Part shown: in pieces, positions 15,983 through 24,602 of the stretch
Numbering within the stretch: position 1 is the first letter of the stretch
Layout of the letters: each line of letters opens with the position of its first letter
DNA from: an uncultured Collinsella sp.
GTDB lineage: Bacteria > Actinomycetota > Coriobacteriia > Coriobacteriales > Coriobacteriaceae
Assembly: GCA_900540905.1 (NCBI GenBank)
Contig: UQHR01000013.1
Span: 1-48,557, forward strand
Reading direction: 5' to 3'
Length of the DNA: 48,557 nt
Made by a program: the position numbers and the translations under genes
The notes under the pieces: generated by a model
Told to the model about the DNA's origin: nothing
Database searches by the model: none
What the model saw: the letters and a program-made list of their open reading frames with translations, nothing else

Positions 15983-16574
15983 CCGGAAAGCCTGTTTGGC
16001 GCAGGGCCTCGTAGAGGACGATGGCGGCGCTGTTGGAGAGGTTGAGAGCGCTGATGCGGTAGTCGTCCGGGTCGACGAAGTTGCCGCAGATATCCTGTCG
16101 AAGGATGGCTTCGTGGCTGTCCTCGGTATGCCCGAGCGACTCCTCGTGGGCCTCCCAGGCGTCGGCGTTTTCGAGCGAGTCGCAATCGCGCAACATGGGG
16201 ATGCGCTCGCAGCGCTCGGGCGCCGCGGCAAGCAGTGGCTCGGGAATCCCCGAGCTCTCGCTGCCAAAGACCAAAAAGTCACCGTCGCGGTAGGTACTTT
16301 GCGCATAGGTGCGGCGCGCCTTTTTGGTCAGCAGATGCAGGCGTTCGTCGGCGGGGGAGAGGCCGTTGCGCGCAAGGAAATCCTCCCAGCCGGCATAGGT
16401 CGTCACGTCCAAATTTTGCCAGTAGCCCAGGCCGGCGCGACGCACCGTCTTGTCGTCGAGCGAAAACCCCAGCGGCTCCACCAGATGCAGGCGGGCGCCG
16501 GTAACCACGCAGGTGCGGCCGATATTGCCCGTATTGGCCGGAATCTCGGGCGCATACAGCACAATGTTGAACAT
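15975..16574 (-). CDS. trmL: tRNA (cytidine/uridine-34-2'-O)-methyltransferase, TrmL family, with insertion
   Basis: A 199-residue SPOUT methyltransferase. It opens MFNIVLYAPEIPANTGNIGR, then has 'LHLVEPLGFSLDDKTVRRAGLGYW' and 'GDFLVFGSESSGIPE', and ends 'ALNLSNSAAIVLYEALRQTGFPG', the trefoil-knot SAM site. It methylates the wobble 2'-O of tRNA-Leu. The family is usually 150-160 residues; here about 40 extra acidic residues lie between 'RIPM' and 'LNLSN', inside the knot region. The start follows AAGGAG; upstream in-frame codons lack a site and include the terminator of the next gene. Confidence 0.9.
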   Translation of the reverse strand: MFNIVLYAPEIPANTGNIGRTCVVTGARLHLVEPLGFSLDDKTVRRAGLGYWQNLDVTTYAGWEDFLARNGLSPADERLHLLTKKARRTYAQSTYRDGDFLVFGSESSGIPEPLLAAAPERCERIPMLRDCDSLENADAWEAHEESLGHTEDSHEAILRQDICGNFVDPDDYRISALNLSNSAAIVLYEALRQTGFPGM

Positions 16575-16593
16575 GAATCTCCTTGACTCAGAA

Positions 16594-16630
16594 CGAAAAA
16601 CCACCACGAAGGGCACCTTCGTGGTGGTTT
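16594..16630 (-). terminator. Terminator after the CobW-family gene
   Basis: A 15-bp perfect stem AAACCACCACGAAGG/CCTTCGTGGTGGTTT has a 3-nt loop and is followed on the minus strand by TTTTTCG. It lies between the cobW-like stop and the trmL start and so separates the two transcripts. Confidence 0.88.
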
Positions 16631-16669
16631 GGCGGTTACGTAGGCGGAAAAATGCCCGCTTGGATAAAT

Positions 16670-17800
16670 CTAGGCGCGGTGCCAGTCGGTCAGGCAGGCA
16701 TCGAGGGAGGCGATGAGCGCATCCTTGTCCATGTGACGGCCGATGATGCACAGGCTCGTCATGCGGTCGCCTGTCTCGTCGTCCCAAATCTGCATGATCT
16801 CGGGGTTCTCGTCGATGATCTTCTGCTTCTCGCCCTCGGGCGCGGAGTCAACGAACAGACCGTTCTCCATCAGGCGCATTTGGTGGCCGGCCTGCTCGAA
16901 CATGTAGCACATGTCCGGATCGCCGGTCTGCCACAGCGGACCCTTGACGCGGATGACCTCGTCGGGCCACTCCTGCTCAACAAAATCGGTGAACTTCTGT
17001 AGGTCAAACGGCTTGCGGCGCGAGTACACAAAGGTCTCGATGTCGTACTCGAGCACCTCGGGGTCGTCGTGCTCCTCGGGATGCTCCATGGCCTCGATCC
17101 AGGCGGCGGAGTTGTAGGCGCGCATAAAGTCGAAGCGGTCGGTGTCGAGCAGCTCCTCCATGGGGACCTCGCCGTTTTGGGCCTCGACAATCACGGCGTC
17201 CTTCTGCAGGCTGCGCACGATAGCCTTGAGCTCGGCGATCTGCTCAGGGCTCACGGTATCGGTCTTGTTGAGGATCAGCGTGGAGCAGAACTCGATCTGC
17301 TGGATGAGCAGGCTCTCGATGTCGTCCTCGTCGATATCCTCGGCCAACAGGTCGCGGCCGCCGTTGAACTCGTCGTACATGCGGGCGCAATCGACCACAG
17401 CCACGATGTTGTCGAGTGCAAGCTTGGGCTGGCCGCCCACCTTGGCCTCGTCGCAGAAGCTCGAGATGGTGTAGGCGATGGGGATAGGCTCGCAGATACC
17501 CGAGGCCTCGATGATGATGTAGTCGAACTTGCCCGAATCGGCGATGCCCTGCAGCTGGTTGGCAAGGTCGTCCGAAAGCGTGCAGCAGATGCAGCCGTTG
17601 GTGAGCGGGATGAGGTCGTCGGTCTCGGAAAGGCCGCCGTCGGCGATGAGGCTGGCGTCGACGTTGATCTCGCCGATATCGTTGACGATCACGGCGGCGC
17701 GGATGCCGCCGTCGTTAGCGAGGATGTGGTTGAGCAGTGTGGTCTTGCCGGCACCGAGGTATCCGGTAAGCATGATGATCTTCACGGGTTTGTTGGGCAT
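16670..17800 (-). CDS. CobW/COG0523 family GTPase (metallochaperone-like)
   Basis: A 376-residue G3E GTPase. Walker A is GYLGAGKTTLL, the metal-binding GCICC motif follows 'LTNG', and the G4 motif is NKTD. A CobW C-terminal domain begins near 'EYDIETFVYSRRKPFD'. Such proteins hydrolyse GTP to load metal (Zn, Co or Fe) into partner proteins, or stand in under zinc limitation. The start MPNKPVK is chosen because AAAGGAGGG precedes it; an ATG seven codons earlier lies in or before that site. No Zur-like box or cobalamin riboswitch is visible upstream. Confidence 0.88.
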   Translation of the reverse strand: MPNKPVKIIMLTGYLGAGKTTLLNHILANDGGIRAAVIVNDIGEINVDASLIADGGLSETDDLIPLTNGCICCTLSDDLANQLQGIADSGKFDYIIIEASGICEPIPIAYTISSFCDEAKVGGQPKLALDNIVAVVDCARMYDEFNGGRDLLAEDIDEDDIESLLIQQIEFCSTLILNKTDTVSPEQIAELKAIVRSLQKDAVIVEAQNGEVPMEELLDTDRFDFMRAYNSAAWIEAMEHPEEHDDPEVLEYDIETFVYSRRKPFDLQKFTDFVEQEWPDEVIRVKGPLWQTGDPDMCYMFEQAGHQMRLMENGLFVDSAPEGEKQKIIDENPEIMQIWDDETGDRMTSLCIIGRHMDKDALIASLDACLTDWHRA

Positions 17801-17886
17801 GTGCCCTCCTTTGTTAGACATGGCTTACAGTTGAATCTTATGCCAAACGCCTGCTCTTATACCCACGCGCCGGCAAATTACACAGG

Positions 17887-18228
17887 CTACTCCCAGGCTC
17901 CCCATACATCGGGGCAATAACCGACGGTGGCCTTTTTGCCGTTGCGCACGATGGGCTCGGCTAGAACCTGCTGGTTCTCGAGCAACTTGTCGAAGCGCTG
18001 GCTAGGGGTGAGGTGCTGGATGAGCGCGAGTGTCTCCTCGTCCTTGGCCTTGGGGTTGAGCAGCTTGTCGATGCCGCCGACCGCCTGCATCACGCTCGTG
18101 AGCTCGCCTTTGCTCATCTCCTTTTCCTTAAGGTCGATAAACTGCACCTTGATGCGGCGCTCCTTAAAATAGCGCTGGGCCTTCTTGGTATCGAAGGACT
18201 TCTTGGTGCCAAAAATCTGGATATTCAT
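17887..18228 (-). CDS. ArsC/Spx-like thioredoxin-fold protein lacking the catalytic Cys
   Basis: A 113-residue protein of the arsenate reductase/YffB-like family. It has the N-terminal 'MNIQIFGTKKSFDTKKAQRYF' and a C-terminal 'PIVRNGKKATVGYCPDVWGAWE', near full family length. Family members normally have Cys where this protein has Ser12 (TCC codon) in KKSFDTKK, so classical reductase chemistry is doubtful. The only Cys is in GYCPD. It lies 11 nt after a flavin-reductase-like gene and is probably in its operon. The RBS is weak. Confidence 0.82.
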   Translation of the reverse strand: MNIQIFGTKKSFDTKKAQRYFKERRIKVQFIDLKEKEMSKGELTSVMQAVGGIDKLLNPKAKDEETLALIQHLTPSQRFDKLLENQQVLAEPIVRNGKKATVGYCPDVWGAWE

Positions 18229-18239
18229 GTTCCGCCGTT

Positions 18240-18863
18240 CTAACGAATGAAGTTGGTGCGCTCGCGATCGGCTTCGGGGGCTTCGATGCCGGCAGCCTGC
18301 CCTGCCTCGATACAATGCAGGAGCCAAGCCATGTTCTTGCCGATGTTGCGCATGGTGGCCAGGCCCTCGGCGTCCTGGGCGGCCTCGCCCGGCATGGCAC
18401 CAAAGACGTTGTTCCAGTATGTGGAGGCCACCACGGGCATCTGGTTGATAGTGAAGTATTTGTTGAGTACATCGAAGGTGGTCGACGTGCCGCCGCGACG
18501 GGCGACGGCGACCGCGGCACCCGGCTTGTGCACAAAGGCCTTGCTGCCAGCATAGAATGCGCGGTCGAGAGCCGAGAGGATGCGTCCGCTGGGATGCGCA
18601 TAGTAGACGGGGGAGCCAAAGACAAAACCGTCTGCCTGCTCGGCGGCAGCGATGAGCTCGTTCACCACGTCGTCGTCAAAGGTGCAGCGACCGCCAAGCT
18701 TGCCGCACTGACCGCAGCCGATGCAGTCGCGGATGGGCTTGGCGCCCAGTTGGAATACCTCGCTGTCGATGCCCTCGGCTTTAAGTTGCTCGGCGACTTC
18801 GGCGAGCGCGCGAGCGGTGTTGCCGTTTGCCTTGGGGCTGCCATTGACCAAAAGAACCTTCAT
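18240..18863 (-). CDS. Flavodoxin-family NAD(P)H-dependent FMN reductase
   Basis: A 207-residue flavoprotein. The N-terminal 'MKVLLVNGSPKANGNTARAL' is the FMN phosphate loop, followed by a Cys-rich 'DCIGCGQCGKLGGRC' as in iron-sulfur flavoprotein relatives, then 'GFVFGSPVYYAHPSGRILSALDRAF'. It probably reduces FMN, quinones or similar acceptors. The ATG at 18863 is preferred over the preceding GTG because GGGAG lies six bases upstream of it. It is the first gene of a two-gene unit with the ArsC-like protein. Confidence 0.85.
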   Translation of the reverse strand: MKVLLVNGSPKANGNTARALAEVAEQLKAEGIDSEVFQLGAKPIRDCIGCGQCGKLGGRCTFDDDVVNELIAAAEQADGFVFGSPVYYAHPSGRILSALDRAFYAGSKAFVHKPGAAVAVARRGGTSTTFDVLNKYFTINQMPVVASTYWNNVFGAMPGEAAQDAEGLATMRNIGKNMAWLLHCIEAGQAAGIEAPEADRERTNFIR

Positions 18864-18937
18864 CACAAACTCCCTCTGCTGTTGGTGACTTCTGCAGAGG
18901 ATTATCGCACGATGGGGGAGGCGGTGCGGGCGTGGTG

Positions 18938-20467
18938 CTAATCCAGTTTGGTACCTGGCACCTGCACGGCTTTCCCGAGCAACACTTTGAGCTCGTTCAA
19001 AATGGAAACGGGCTGTCGGTCGACGGTATCCAGATGAAGCGTGGCCACGCGAAGGGGCGGCTGATATTCAAACGAGCCAAAGAGCACGGGAGAGCCCAGG
19101 AACCGCTCGATTTCCTTTGCGATCGCGTCGGTCTCTTCGGGATCGAATTCGTCGAAAAGCGCCACGAACATCGGTCCGGTCGAGCGGAACAGACGACCCT
19201 TACCGCGCGAACAATCCATGAGGCAGGCGGCGCTCTCCGCCAAAACGCGGTCGCCTGCATCAAAGCCAAAGCGGGCATTGACCTGAGCGATATCGTCGAT
19301 TTTAATGGCGACCAAGCCCGCCTTGCGCGCGACGCGACGCATTTCGCCAATGGCGTTGACCAGGGCGTGGATGTCGCCCAGGCCGGTCACGGAATCGGTC
19401 GTATCTGCCAAGCTGCGGTTGATAATCATGCCCACGTACATGTTGGGCTCGGTATCGGTGCCGTCCAAGCGGTAGCCCGTGCAGTCGCAAAGCACGTATG
19501 CTTCGGTGGCATCCATCACGCGATACTGCATGTAGTGGAAGTGCCACGTACCGTTTATCACCATGTCGAGCTCGGCGCGTACGTTGTCGCGGTCCTCGGG
19601 GTGAACGCGGGCAAGCCACAAGTCGAGTGAGTTGTAGGGATGCTGGGAGGGCAGGTCAAAATCGCGTACGGCATTAACCGACCATTGTGATTCGCCCGTA
19701 TCGAGATTGAGGATAAACGGATAGCGCGTCTCGGAGCTCATAGAGATCGCTTGGAATACGCGGTCGTTGCACGGAAGCTGCTCGGCAATTGGGTGTGGCG
19801 GCGCGTCATTGTCTTTCGGTTGCTGCACACGATGCATAAGCTTATAGCGATACATCTTGCGATCGGCATCCATCGTCATCTGGCGACGCGTGTCGCCGGC
19901 AAGTGGATTGACGCGCGAGCAGCCAAAGCTAAAGCTAGCGATCATGGGCGCCTTGCCACCTGAGCTCGCCTCGATCAGCCCGGCACGTACCTGCTCCAAG
20001 CGCTGCTCGAGTTCAGTCTCGTTTGCAGAGAGCGAGATAAGCACAAACTCGTCTCCACCGATACGGAACAGCATCTCATCGTGCTCCATGGTTTCGGAGA
20101 GCGTGCGACAGATGCTCAGAATATAGCGATTGCCTTCGGCGTGGCCAAACCTATCATTGCAATGCTTGAGATGGTCGATGTCAATATAGGCGCAGGTGAA
20201 GGGGTCGCCTTTGCGCCAGAGCTGCTCGACGTGACGGTCGAGTCCGCCACGGTTGTCCAAGTTGGTGAGCGGATCGATATAGGCGTTGCACTCAAGCAGC
20301 TGGCGCTCTTGTTGCAGGATGGCATGCGTCTTTTGCAGTTGCTCACCAACGGCGCGTAGCTCAGCAGGCAGCACGGAAACATCGAGTTCGGCGGTCGAGA
20401 CACCATTCGCAAGTCGCTGAAGATAGGCAATAATCGATTGCTCGCCCAAGCGATATGACTCGTTCAT
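18938..20467 (-). CDS. Diguanylate cyclase: GGDEF-PAS-degenerate GGDEF
   Basis: A 509-residue cytosolic protein. The first GGDEF domain has 'YIDIDHLKHCNDRFGH' and an intact GGDEF (137-141), so it may make c-di-GMP; no RxxD inhibitory site precedes it. A PAS-like domain follows ('NLDTGESQWSVNAVRDFDLP...ARVHPEDRDNV'). The C-terminal GGDEF-like domain reads STGPMF at the signature, so it is inactive. The same three-domain order opens the neighbouring gene at 20595, implying gene duplication. Start MNESYRL with AAGGAGG upstream. No membrane segments are seen. Confidence 0.87.
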   Translation of the reverse strand: MNESYRLGEQSIIAYLQRLANGVSTAELDVSVLPAELRAVGEQLQKTHAILQQERQLLECNAYIDPLTNLDNRGGLDRHVEQLWRKGDPFTCAYIDIDHLKHCNDRFGHAEGNRYILSICRTLSETMEHDEMLFRIGGDEFVLISLSANETELEQRLEQVRAGLIEASSGGKAPMIASFSFGCSRVNPLAGDTRRQMTMDADRKMYRYKLMHRVQQPKDNDAPPHPIAEQLPCNDRVFQAISMSSETRYPFILNLDTGESQWSVNAVRDFDLPSQHPYNSLDLWLARVHPEDRDNVRAELDMVINGTWHFHYMQYRVMDATEAYVLCDCTGYRLDGTDTEPNMYVGMIINRSLADTTDSVTGLGDIHALVNAIGEMRRVARKAGLVAIKIDDIAQVNARFGFDAGDRVLAESAACLMDCSRGKGRLFRSTGPMFVALFDEFDPEETDAIAKEIERFLGSPVLFGSFEYQPPLRVATLHLDTVDRQPVSILNELKVLLGKAVQVPGTKLD

Positions 20468-20505
20468 GATGAATAACCTCCTTGGGCAGAACAACGGTTT
20501 GTATC

Positions 20506-20536
20506 ATATCCCCAATTCGGTTTGAATTGGGGATAT
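20506..20536. repeat. Palindrome between the two c-di-GMP genes
   Basis: Perfect 13-bp arms ATATCCCCAATTC/GAATTGGGGATAT flank a 5-nt loop GGTTT. There is no T-run on the minus strand, so terminator function is doubtful. It shares ATTGGGG with the element at 5943-6000. A further GGAGACAAATGTCCCC near-palindrome follows at 20549. Confidence 0.8.
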
Positions 20537-20594
20537 AAGTTAGCTAATGGAGACAAATGTCCCCTTCGGCGGTGGTGTTTTGCGCGCGAGCGTA

Positions 20595-23312
20595 TCAGTT
20601 GTTTTTGCCACCATCGAGCAATGCCTCAAAATCATTCGCCGGCATGGGGCGGTAGTAGAGGAAGCCCTGAGCGTAGCGGGCGCCCATGTGGCGTAGTATG
20701 TTTGCCTGCTCATTTGTCTCGACGCCTTCGACCACGACGGGCAGATGGAGCGACTGCGCCATCTCGAGCATCGATGACACGATCTGCGCGCTGCGGCCTT
20801 GATCGCGGTCGGTGGGCACAAAGGTGCGGTCGAGCTTGATGACGTCGACGTTGACGTTCTTGAGCATCGCGAGCGTGGACTGGCCGGTGCCAAAATCGTC
20901 CATATAGGTCGAGAAGCCGCGGGTGTGCAGGTCGGCTGTCAGTTTGTCCACGGCCTCGGACTCCCCCGTATAAGCCGTCTCGGTGATCTCGATACGCATG
21001 AGCTCGGGCGGTAGGTTGTATTGGGCGGCGAGCGCCCCCATATGTTCGGCAACGTCGCAGGCAAGGATATCCACGCGCGACACATTAAGCGAGACCGGAA
21101 CCACGCGAAGTCCTCGATCGATGCGCCCGCGCAGCCACGAGGCGACACCCTGCCAAATGTACTTGTCGAGCGTCACCACAAAGCCGCTTTCCTCGAGTGC
21201 GGGGATAAACGTTGCGGGCGAAATGAGAGAGCCGTCCTTGTCAATCCAGCGGGTGAGTGCTTCGGCGCCAATGATCTCGCCGGTTTCCATATCAACCTGG
21301 GGCTGCAGGTAGTAGGTGATGCGGTCGTTTGAGAGCGCATACTGGAACTCGGTGAGGGTGCGGTGAAACGCCACCTCGCGCTTGTATTCCTCGGGGCGAA
21401 AGACGGCGATGCGATCCTTAAAATCGTTTTTGGCGCGCCGATTGGTAAACATGGCCTTGGCCTGCGCGTCGATGGCGATTTCCTCGTTGGGGTCGATGGG
21501 GCAAACGCCCATGGACGGCCAGAAACCCACGCCGTCATCATGCTTGGCCACGGCGGCGCGAACGCGGTTATAGATTTGATGGACGGTGTCGTGCTCAAAG
21601 GGGATGAGAATGCAAAAGTCGTCTTGGCCCCAGTATCCTGCGACGCCCATCTCGGCATTCTCGATGTCTTTGAGGACCGTGCCCACATCGGCGAGCACGC
21701 GGTCGCCCTCGGCCTGTCCGTGCCATTCGTTAAACAGTCGCATATGACCCATGTCGACGGTGGCGATACACCAAGCGCCGCCGTGCCTTGTCTTAAGAAA
21801 TGCGTTGGCACGCCGCATAAACTCACTGGGTCGATAGAGACCCGTGAGCGTATCGATGCGTTCGGCGACGGCGCTTTTGCGCTCAATCTCGGGTATGGGG
21901 AGGCTGTCGTTGGGTGCAAGCCCGCCGTCGGTGCGAAGACGACGGTCGAGTTCGCCTAAAACAGCGGTCGCTTGATTGATTAAGCGCTCGTAAAAGGCCG
22001 GGACGACAAGACAGACGGGGGTAATGGTGTCGTTCGCGATTCGAACAGGAGCGAAAACGGCCTCTTTAAGATGATGGGTCAGTTGCTCGAATGCCTCGTG
22101 GTCCAGATCGTTGCTGAGCACGACGAACTGGGCGTTTCGCGAGCGGAAGACGCGACTTCTGCCGCGGGTGATCGATAGCATGCGGCCTGCGTATTCGGCG
22201 AGCATGTTGTCGACAGCCTCGGCCCCGTAGAGCTCGTTGAACTTTGCCGTGCCACAAACGCGGACCGCTATAAGCCCCGTCTCGCAACGGTCGCGACGGC
22301 AGGCATCGATAGCGTTGATCAGCATACGCTGCGTTCCGAGGCCCGTGGCGGCGTCGACGGTCTCGGCGAGTGAGTGGTTAACAAGTTCGCCGACATAGAG
22401 CGAGGGGGTATTTCCGTCGCCGTCGATGCGAAACCCGCGAGCGCGGCAGAGGATGTAGTCGCCCGCGGCATTGCGCATGCGGTACTGCATGACGCGGCGG
22501 TGTTTGGAGCCATTATAGATTTGGTCGATGTCGTTGATGTAGGCCTCAAGGTCATCGGGGTGGACGCGCGTTTTCCAGTAATCGTGGCAGTTGTCTACAT
22601 GCTCAGAAGGAAGACCGAGATCGCGCAGGGCGCCTTGTGACCATAGGGTGCGATGTTTGTCCAAGTTCTCGATAAAGCAATAACGGCCTTCGTTGAGCAT
22701 CGAAAAGGCGTCAAAAACGCGATCGCTTATTTCGAAGTCGTCGGTGTGGACTTGCGCGATATTGCGTCGATCAAGATGCATGGCATGGCGTAGCTTGTAG
22801 TCGTACATGCGATGGTCGGCATCGAGTGTCATGCGATTGGAGACTTCACCCAGGGCGGGGTCGGCGTGCGACACTCCGTAGCTAAACGAGTGAGGCATCT
22901 CGGAATCGTTGTTTTTGAGTAGGACCGTTCGGCAGTGTTCCAGGCGCTCGGCGAGGTCGTCCTCGGTCGCAATCGTAGACAGGATGGCAAACTCGTCGCC
23001 GCCTATGCGAAACGCCGCCTCGTCCACTTTCATATACAGCTTGAGATAGAGACTTACCTGCAAGATATAGCGGTTGCCCTCGTCATGCCCAAAGACGTCG
23101 TTGCAGTGCTTAAGGTTATCGATGTCGATAAACGCCATGGTCACGGGCAGTTCCTGCTCCCAGATTTCCTCTAGGGAACGGGCAAAGCCGCCGCGGTTGC
23201 CAAGTCCGGTGAGCTGGTCGGTAAAGGCCGTCCTAATCAGATCATCCTGACGCTCGAGAAGGTCACGGACGGTCTTTTCGAGCGTTTCGGTGTAATTGCT
23301 GGCGGTGTCCAT
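20595..23312 (-). CDS. c-di-GMP signalling protein: GGDEF-PAS-GGDEF-GGDEF-EAL
   Basis: A 905-residue protein. The first GGDEF (104-108) is intact. A PAS-like domain follows ('ENLDKHRTLWSQGALRDLGLP...TRVHPDDLEAY'). Two further GGDEF-like domains have degenerate signatures (SRNAQF and GQDDF). The EAL domain starts near residue 684 with EALTRW and keeps the residues expected of an active phosphodiesterase: N in 'LNVSRVD', E in 'IEITETA', 'DDFGTG', K in 'IKLD', 'VEGVET' and Q in 'QGFLYYRPM'. It therefore probably degrades c-di-GMP. The start MDTASNY has only a weak site, so it is less certain. Confidence 0.85.
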   Translation of the reverse strand: MDTASNYTETLEKTVRDLLERQDDLIRTAFTDQLTGLGNRGGFARSLEEIWEQELPVTMAFIDIDNLKHCNDVFGHDEGNRYILQVSLYLKLYMKVDEAAFRIGGDEFAILSTIATEDDLAERLEHCRTVLLKNNDSEMPHSFSYGVSHADPALGEVSNRMTLDADHRMYDYKLRHAMHLDRRNIAQVHTDDFEISDRVFDAFSMLNEGRYCFIENLDKHRTLWSQGALRDLGLPSEHVDNCHDYWKTRVHPDDLEAYINDIDQIYNGSKHRRVMQYRMRNAAGDYILCRARGFRIDGDGNTPSLYVGELVNHSLAETVDAATGLGTQRMLINAIDACRRDRCETGLIAVRVCGTAKFNELYGAEAVDNMLAEYAGRMLSITRGRSRVFRSRNAQFVVLSNDLDHEAFEQLTHHLKEAVFAPVRIANDTITPVCLVVPAFYERLINQATAVLGELDRRLRTDGGLAPNDSLPIPEIERKSAVAERIDTLTGLYRPSEFMRRANAFLKTRHGGAWCIATVDMGHMRLFNEWHGQAEGDRVLADVGTVLKDIENAEMGVAGYWGQDDFCILIPFEHDTVHQIYNRVRAAVAKHDDGVGFWPSMGVCPIDPNEEIAIDAQAKAMFTNRRAKNDFKDRIAVFRPEEYKREVAFHRTLTEFQYALSNDRITYYLQPQVDMETGEIIGAEALTRWIDKDGSLISPATFIPALEESGFVVTLDKYIWQGVASWLRGRIDRGLRVVPVSLNVSRVDILACDVAEHMGALAAQYNLPPELMRIEITETAYTGESEAVDKLTADLHTRGFSTYMDDFGTGQSTLAMLKNVNVDVIKLDRTFVPTDRDQGRSAQIVSSMLEMAQSLHLPVVVEGVETNEQANILRHMGARYAQGFLYYRPMPANDFEALLDGGKNN

Positions 23313-23631
23313 GTTGTAAGCGGCTTTCTGAGGTCGGGGCGGATGGCGTCGGGCGAGCTCGTAGTGTACACGCGTCGTTGCTCGGCGCCTTGCGTGTATC
23401 CAGGCCCCCGCCTTGCTGCGTTGTTGAGTTACTTTGCCGGCTAATGTTCGCTGTTGATAACAGCTGAGTAGTATAGACAACAGTGCACAATTATATATGG
23501 GCGCACATGCTGTGGGCGGCTATTATTCGCCAAACGGCAACGCCTGGGTGCGCATGAAAAATGCGACTGAGTCGATATATGTTGACGGGTATACTTGTCC
23601 CGTTTTAAAACGCAGGAACGGAGATGGTCAC
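23313..23631. other. 319-bp divergent intergenic region
   Basis: This holds the promoters of the GGDEF/EAL gene (minus) and the patatin gene (plus). Possible elements are a minus-strand TATAAT at 23490-23495 and plus-strand TATACT at 23590-23595; neither has a convincing -35 box. Open frames extending both genes into this region have no ribosome binding sites. I see no c-di-GMP riboswitch or RNA gene. Confidence 0.5.
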
Positions 23632-24501
23632 ATGGCACAGCCGGATACGACGCGCACGGTGGGGCTTGCGCTCGAGGGAGGCGGCTACCGCGGTATGTAT
23701 ACGGCGGGCGTGCTCGACGTTTGGATGGAGCGCGGTTTGACCTGCGACCATATGGTGGGTGTCTCGGCGGGCGCGGCGTTTGGCTACAACTTTAAATCGC
23801 GCCAGATCGGCCGTGCCATTCGTTACAACAAGGCCTATTGCGCCGACAAGCGCTATGCGAGCGTGACCAGCTGGCTGCGAACCGGCGATATGTTCAATGC
23901 CGATTTTGCCTATCACGAGGTGCCTATCGAGCGCGATCCCATCGACTTGGAGGCGTATCGCGCCTGCCCCATGCGATTTACGTGCGTGTGTACCGATATC
24001 GAGACGGGCAAGGCCGTCTACCACGATCTACCGTATGGCGACGAGCGCGATATCGAGTGGATCCGGGCGTCGTCTGCCATTCCTGTGGCGACGCGTCCCG
24101 TTGCTATTGACGGGCATAAGTATCTGGATGGTGGCGTGGCTGATTCTATTCCCAGCGCATGGCTGTTTGCGCAGGGGTATGACCGCAATATCGTGGTACT
24201 CACGCAGCCGGCGGGCTTTGTGAAGCAGCCCAACAGCGTGATGCCCATGCTGCGGCGCGTGTTCCGTCGCTATCCGGAGTTTGTTGCAGCGCTTGAGCAT
24301 CGGCATGAGGTCTACAATGCCACGCTCGATGACCTGGCACGTCGAGAGGCTGCCGGCGAAATCTTTGTGGTGCGGCCGAGCGAATCGGTGAAGGTGCCGT
24401 CGCTGTGCCGCGAACCGGATGAGCTCGAGCGCATCTACCAGGTCGGCCGCCACGATGCAGAGGCGACTTTGCCGGCGTTGGAAGCGTATCTGGCGGGGTA
24501 A
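23632..24501 (+). CDS. Patatin-like phospholipase, bacterial RssA/YjjU type
   Basis: A 289-residue lipid acyl hydrolase. The oxyanion loop is 'LEGGGYRGMYTAGVLD', the nucleophile elbow GVSAGA carries the catalytic Ser, and the dyad Asp lies in 'YLDGGVADSIP'. These make a Ser-Asp dyad rather than a triad. The size matches the YjjU group of cytoplasmic or membrane-associated patatins; the natural substrate is unknown. The start MAQPD follows GGAG by eight bases. Confidence 0.88.
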   Translation: MAQPDTTRTVGLALEGGGYRGMYTAGVLDVWMERGLTCDHMVGVSAGAAFGYNFKSRQIGRAIRYNKAYCADKRYASVTSWLRTGDMFNADFAYHEVPIERDPIDLEAYRACPMRFTCVCTDIETGKAVYHDLPYGDERDIEWIRASSAIPVATRPVAIDGHKYLDGGVADSIPSAWLFAQGYDRNIVVLTQPAGFVKQPNSVMPMLRRVFRRYPEFVAALEHRHEVYNATLDDLARREAAGEIFVVRPSESVKVPSLCREPDELERIYQVGRHDAEATLPALEAYLAG

Positions 24502-24512
24502 GGGTCGCATAT

Positions 24513-24558
24513 GGAAAGCGCATCCCGGAATGGAGGTCCAAACTGGGATGCGCTTTCC
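24513..24558. terminator. Hairpin between convergent patatin and thiE genes
   Basis: Perfect 14-bp arms GGAAAGCGCATCCC/GGGATGCGCTTTCC flank an 18-nt loop. No strong T-run follows on either strand, so it may terminate inefficiently or protect both 3' ends. Confidence 0.55.
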
Positions 24559-24602
24559 GCTATTGAAGATATGAGGCTGCGAATCGACTGCTCGGCGTAT
24601 GC

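Noticed and set aside
23313..23490. c-di-GMP riboswitch before the GGDEF/EAL gene
   Set aside because: No GEMM-I or GEMM-II core sequence is present.
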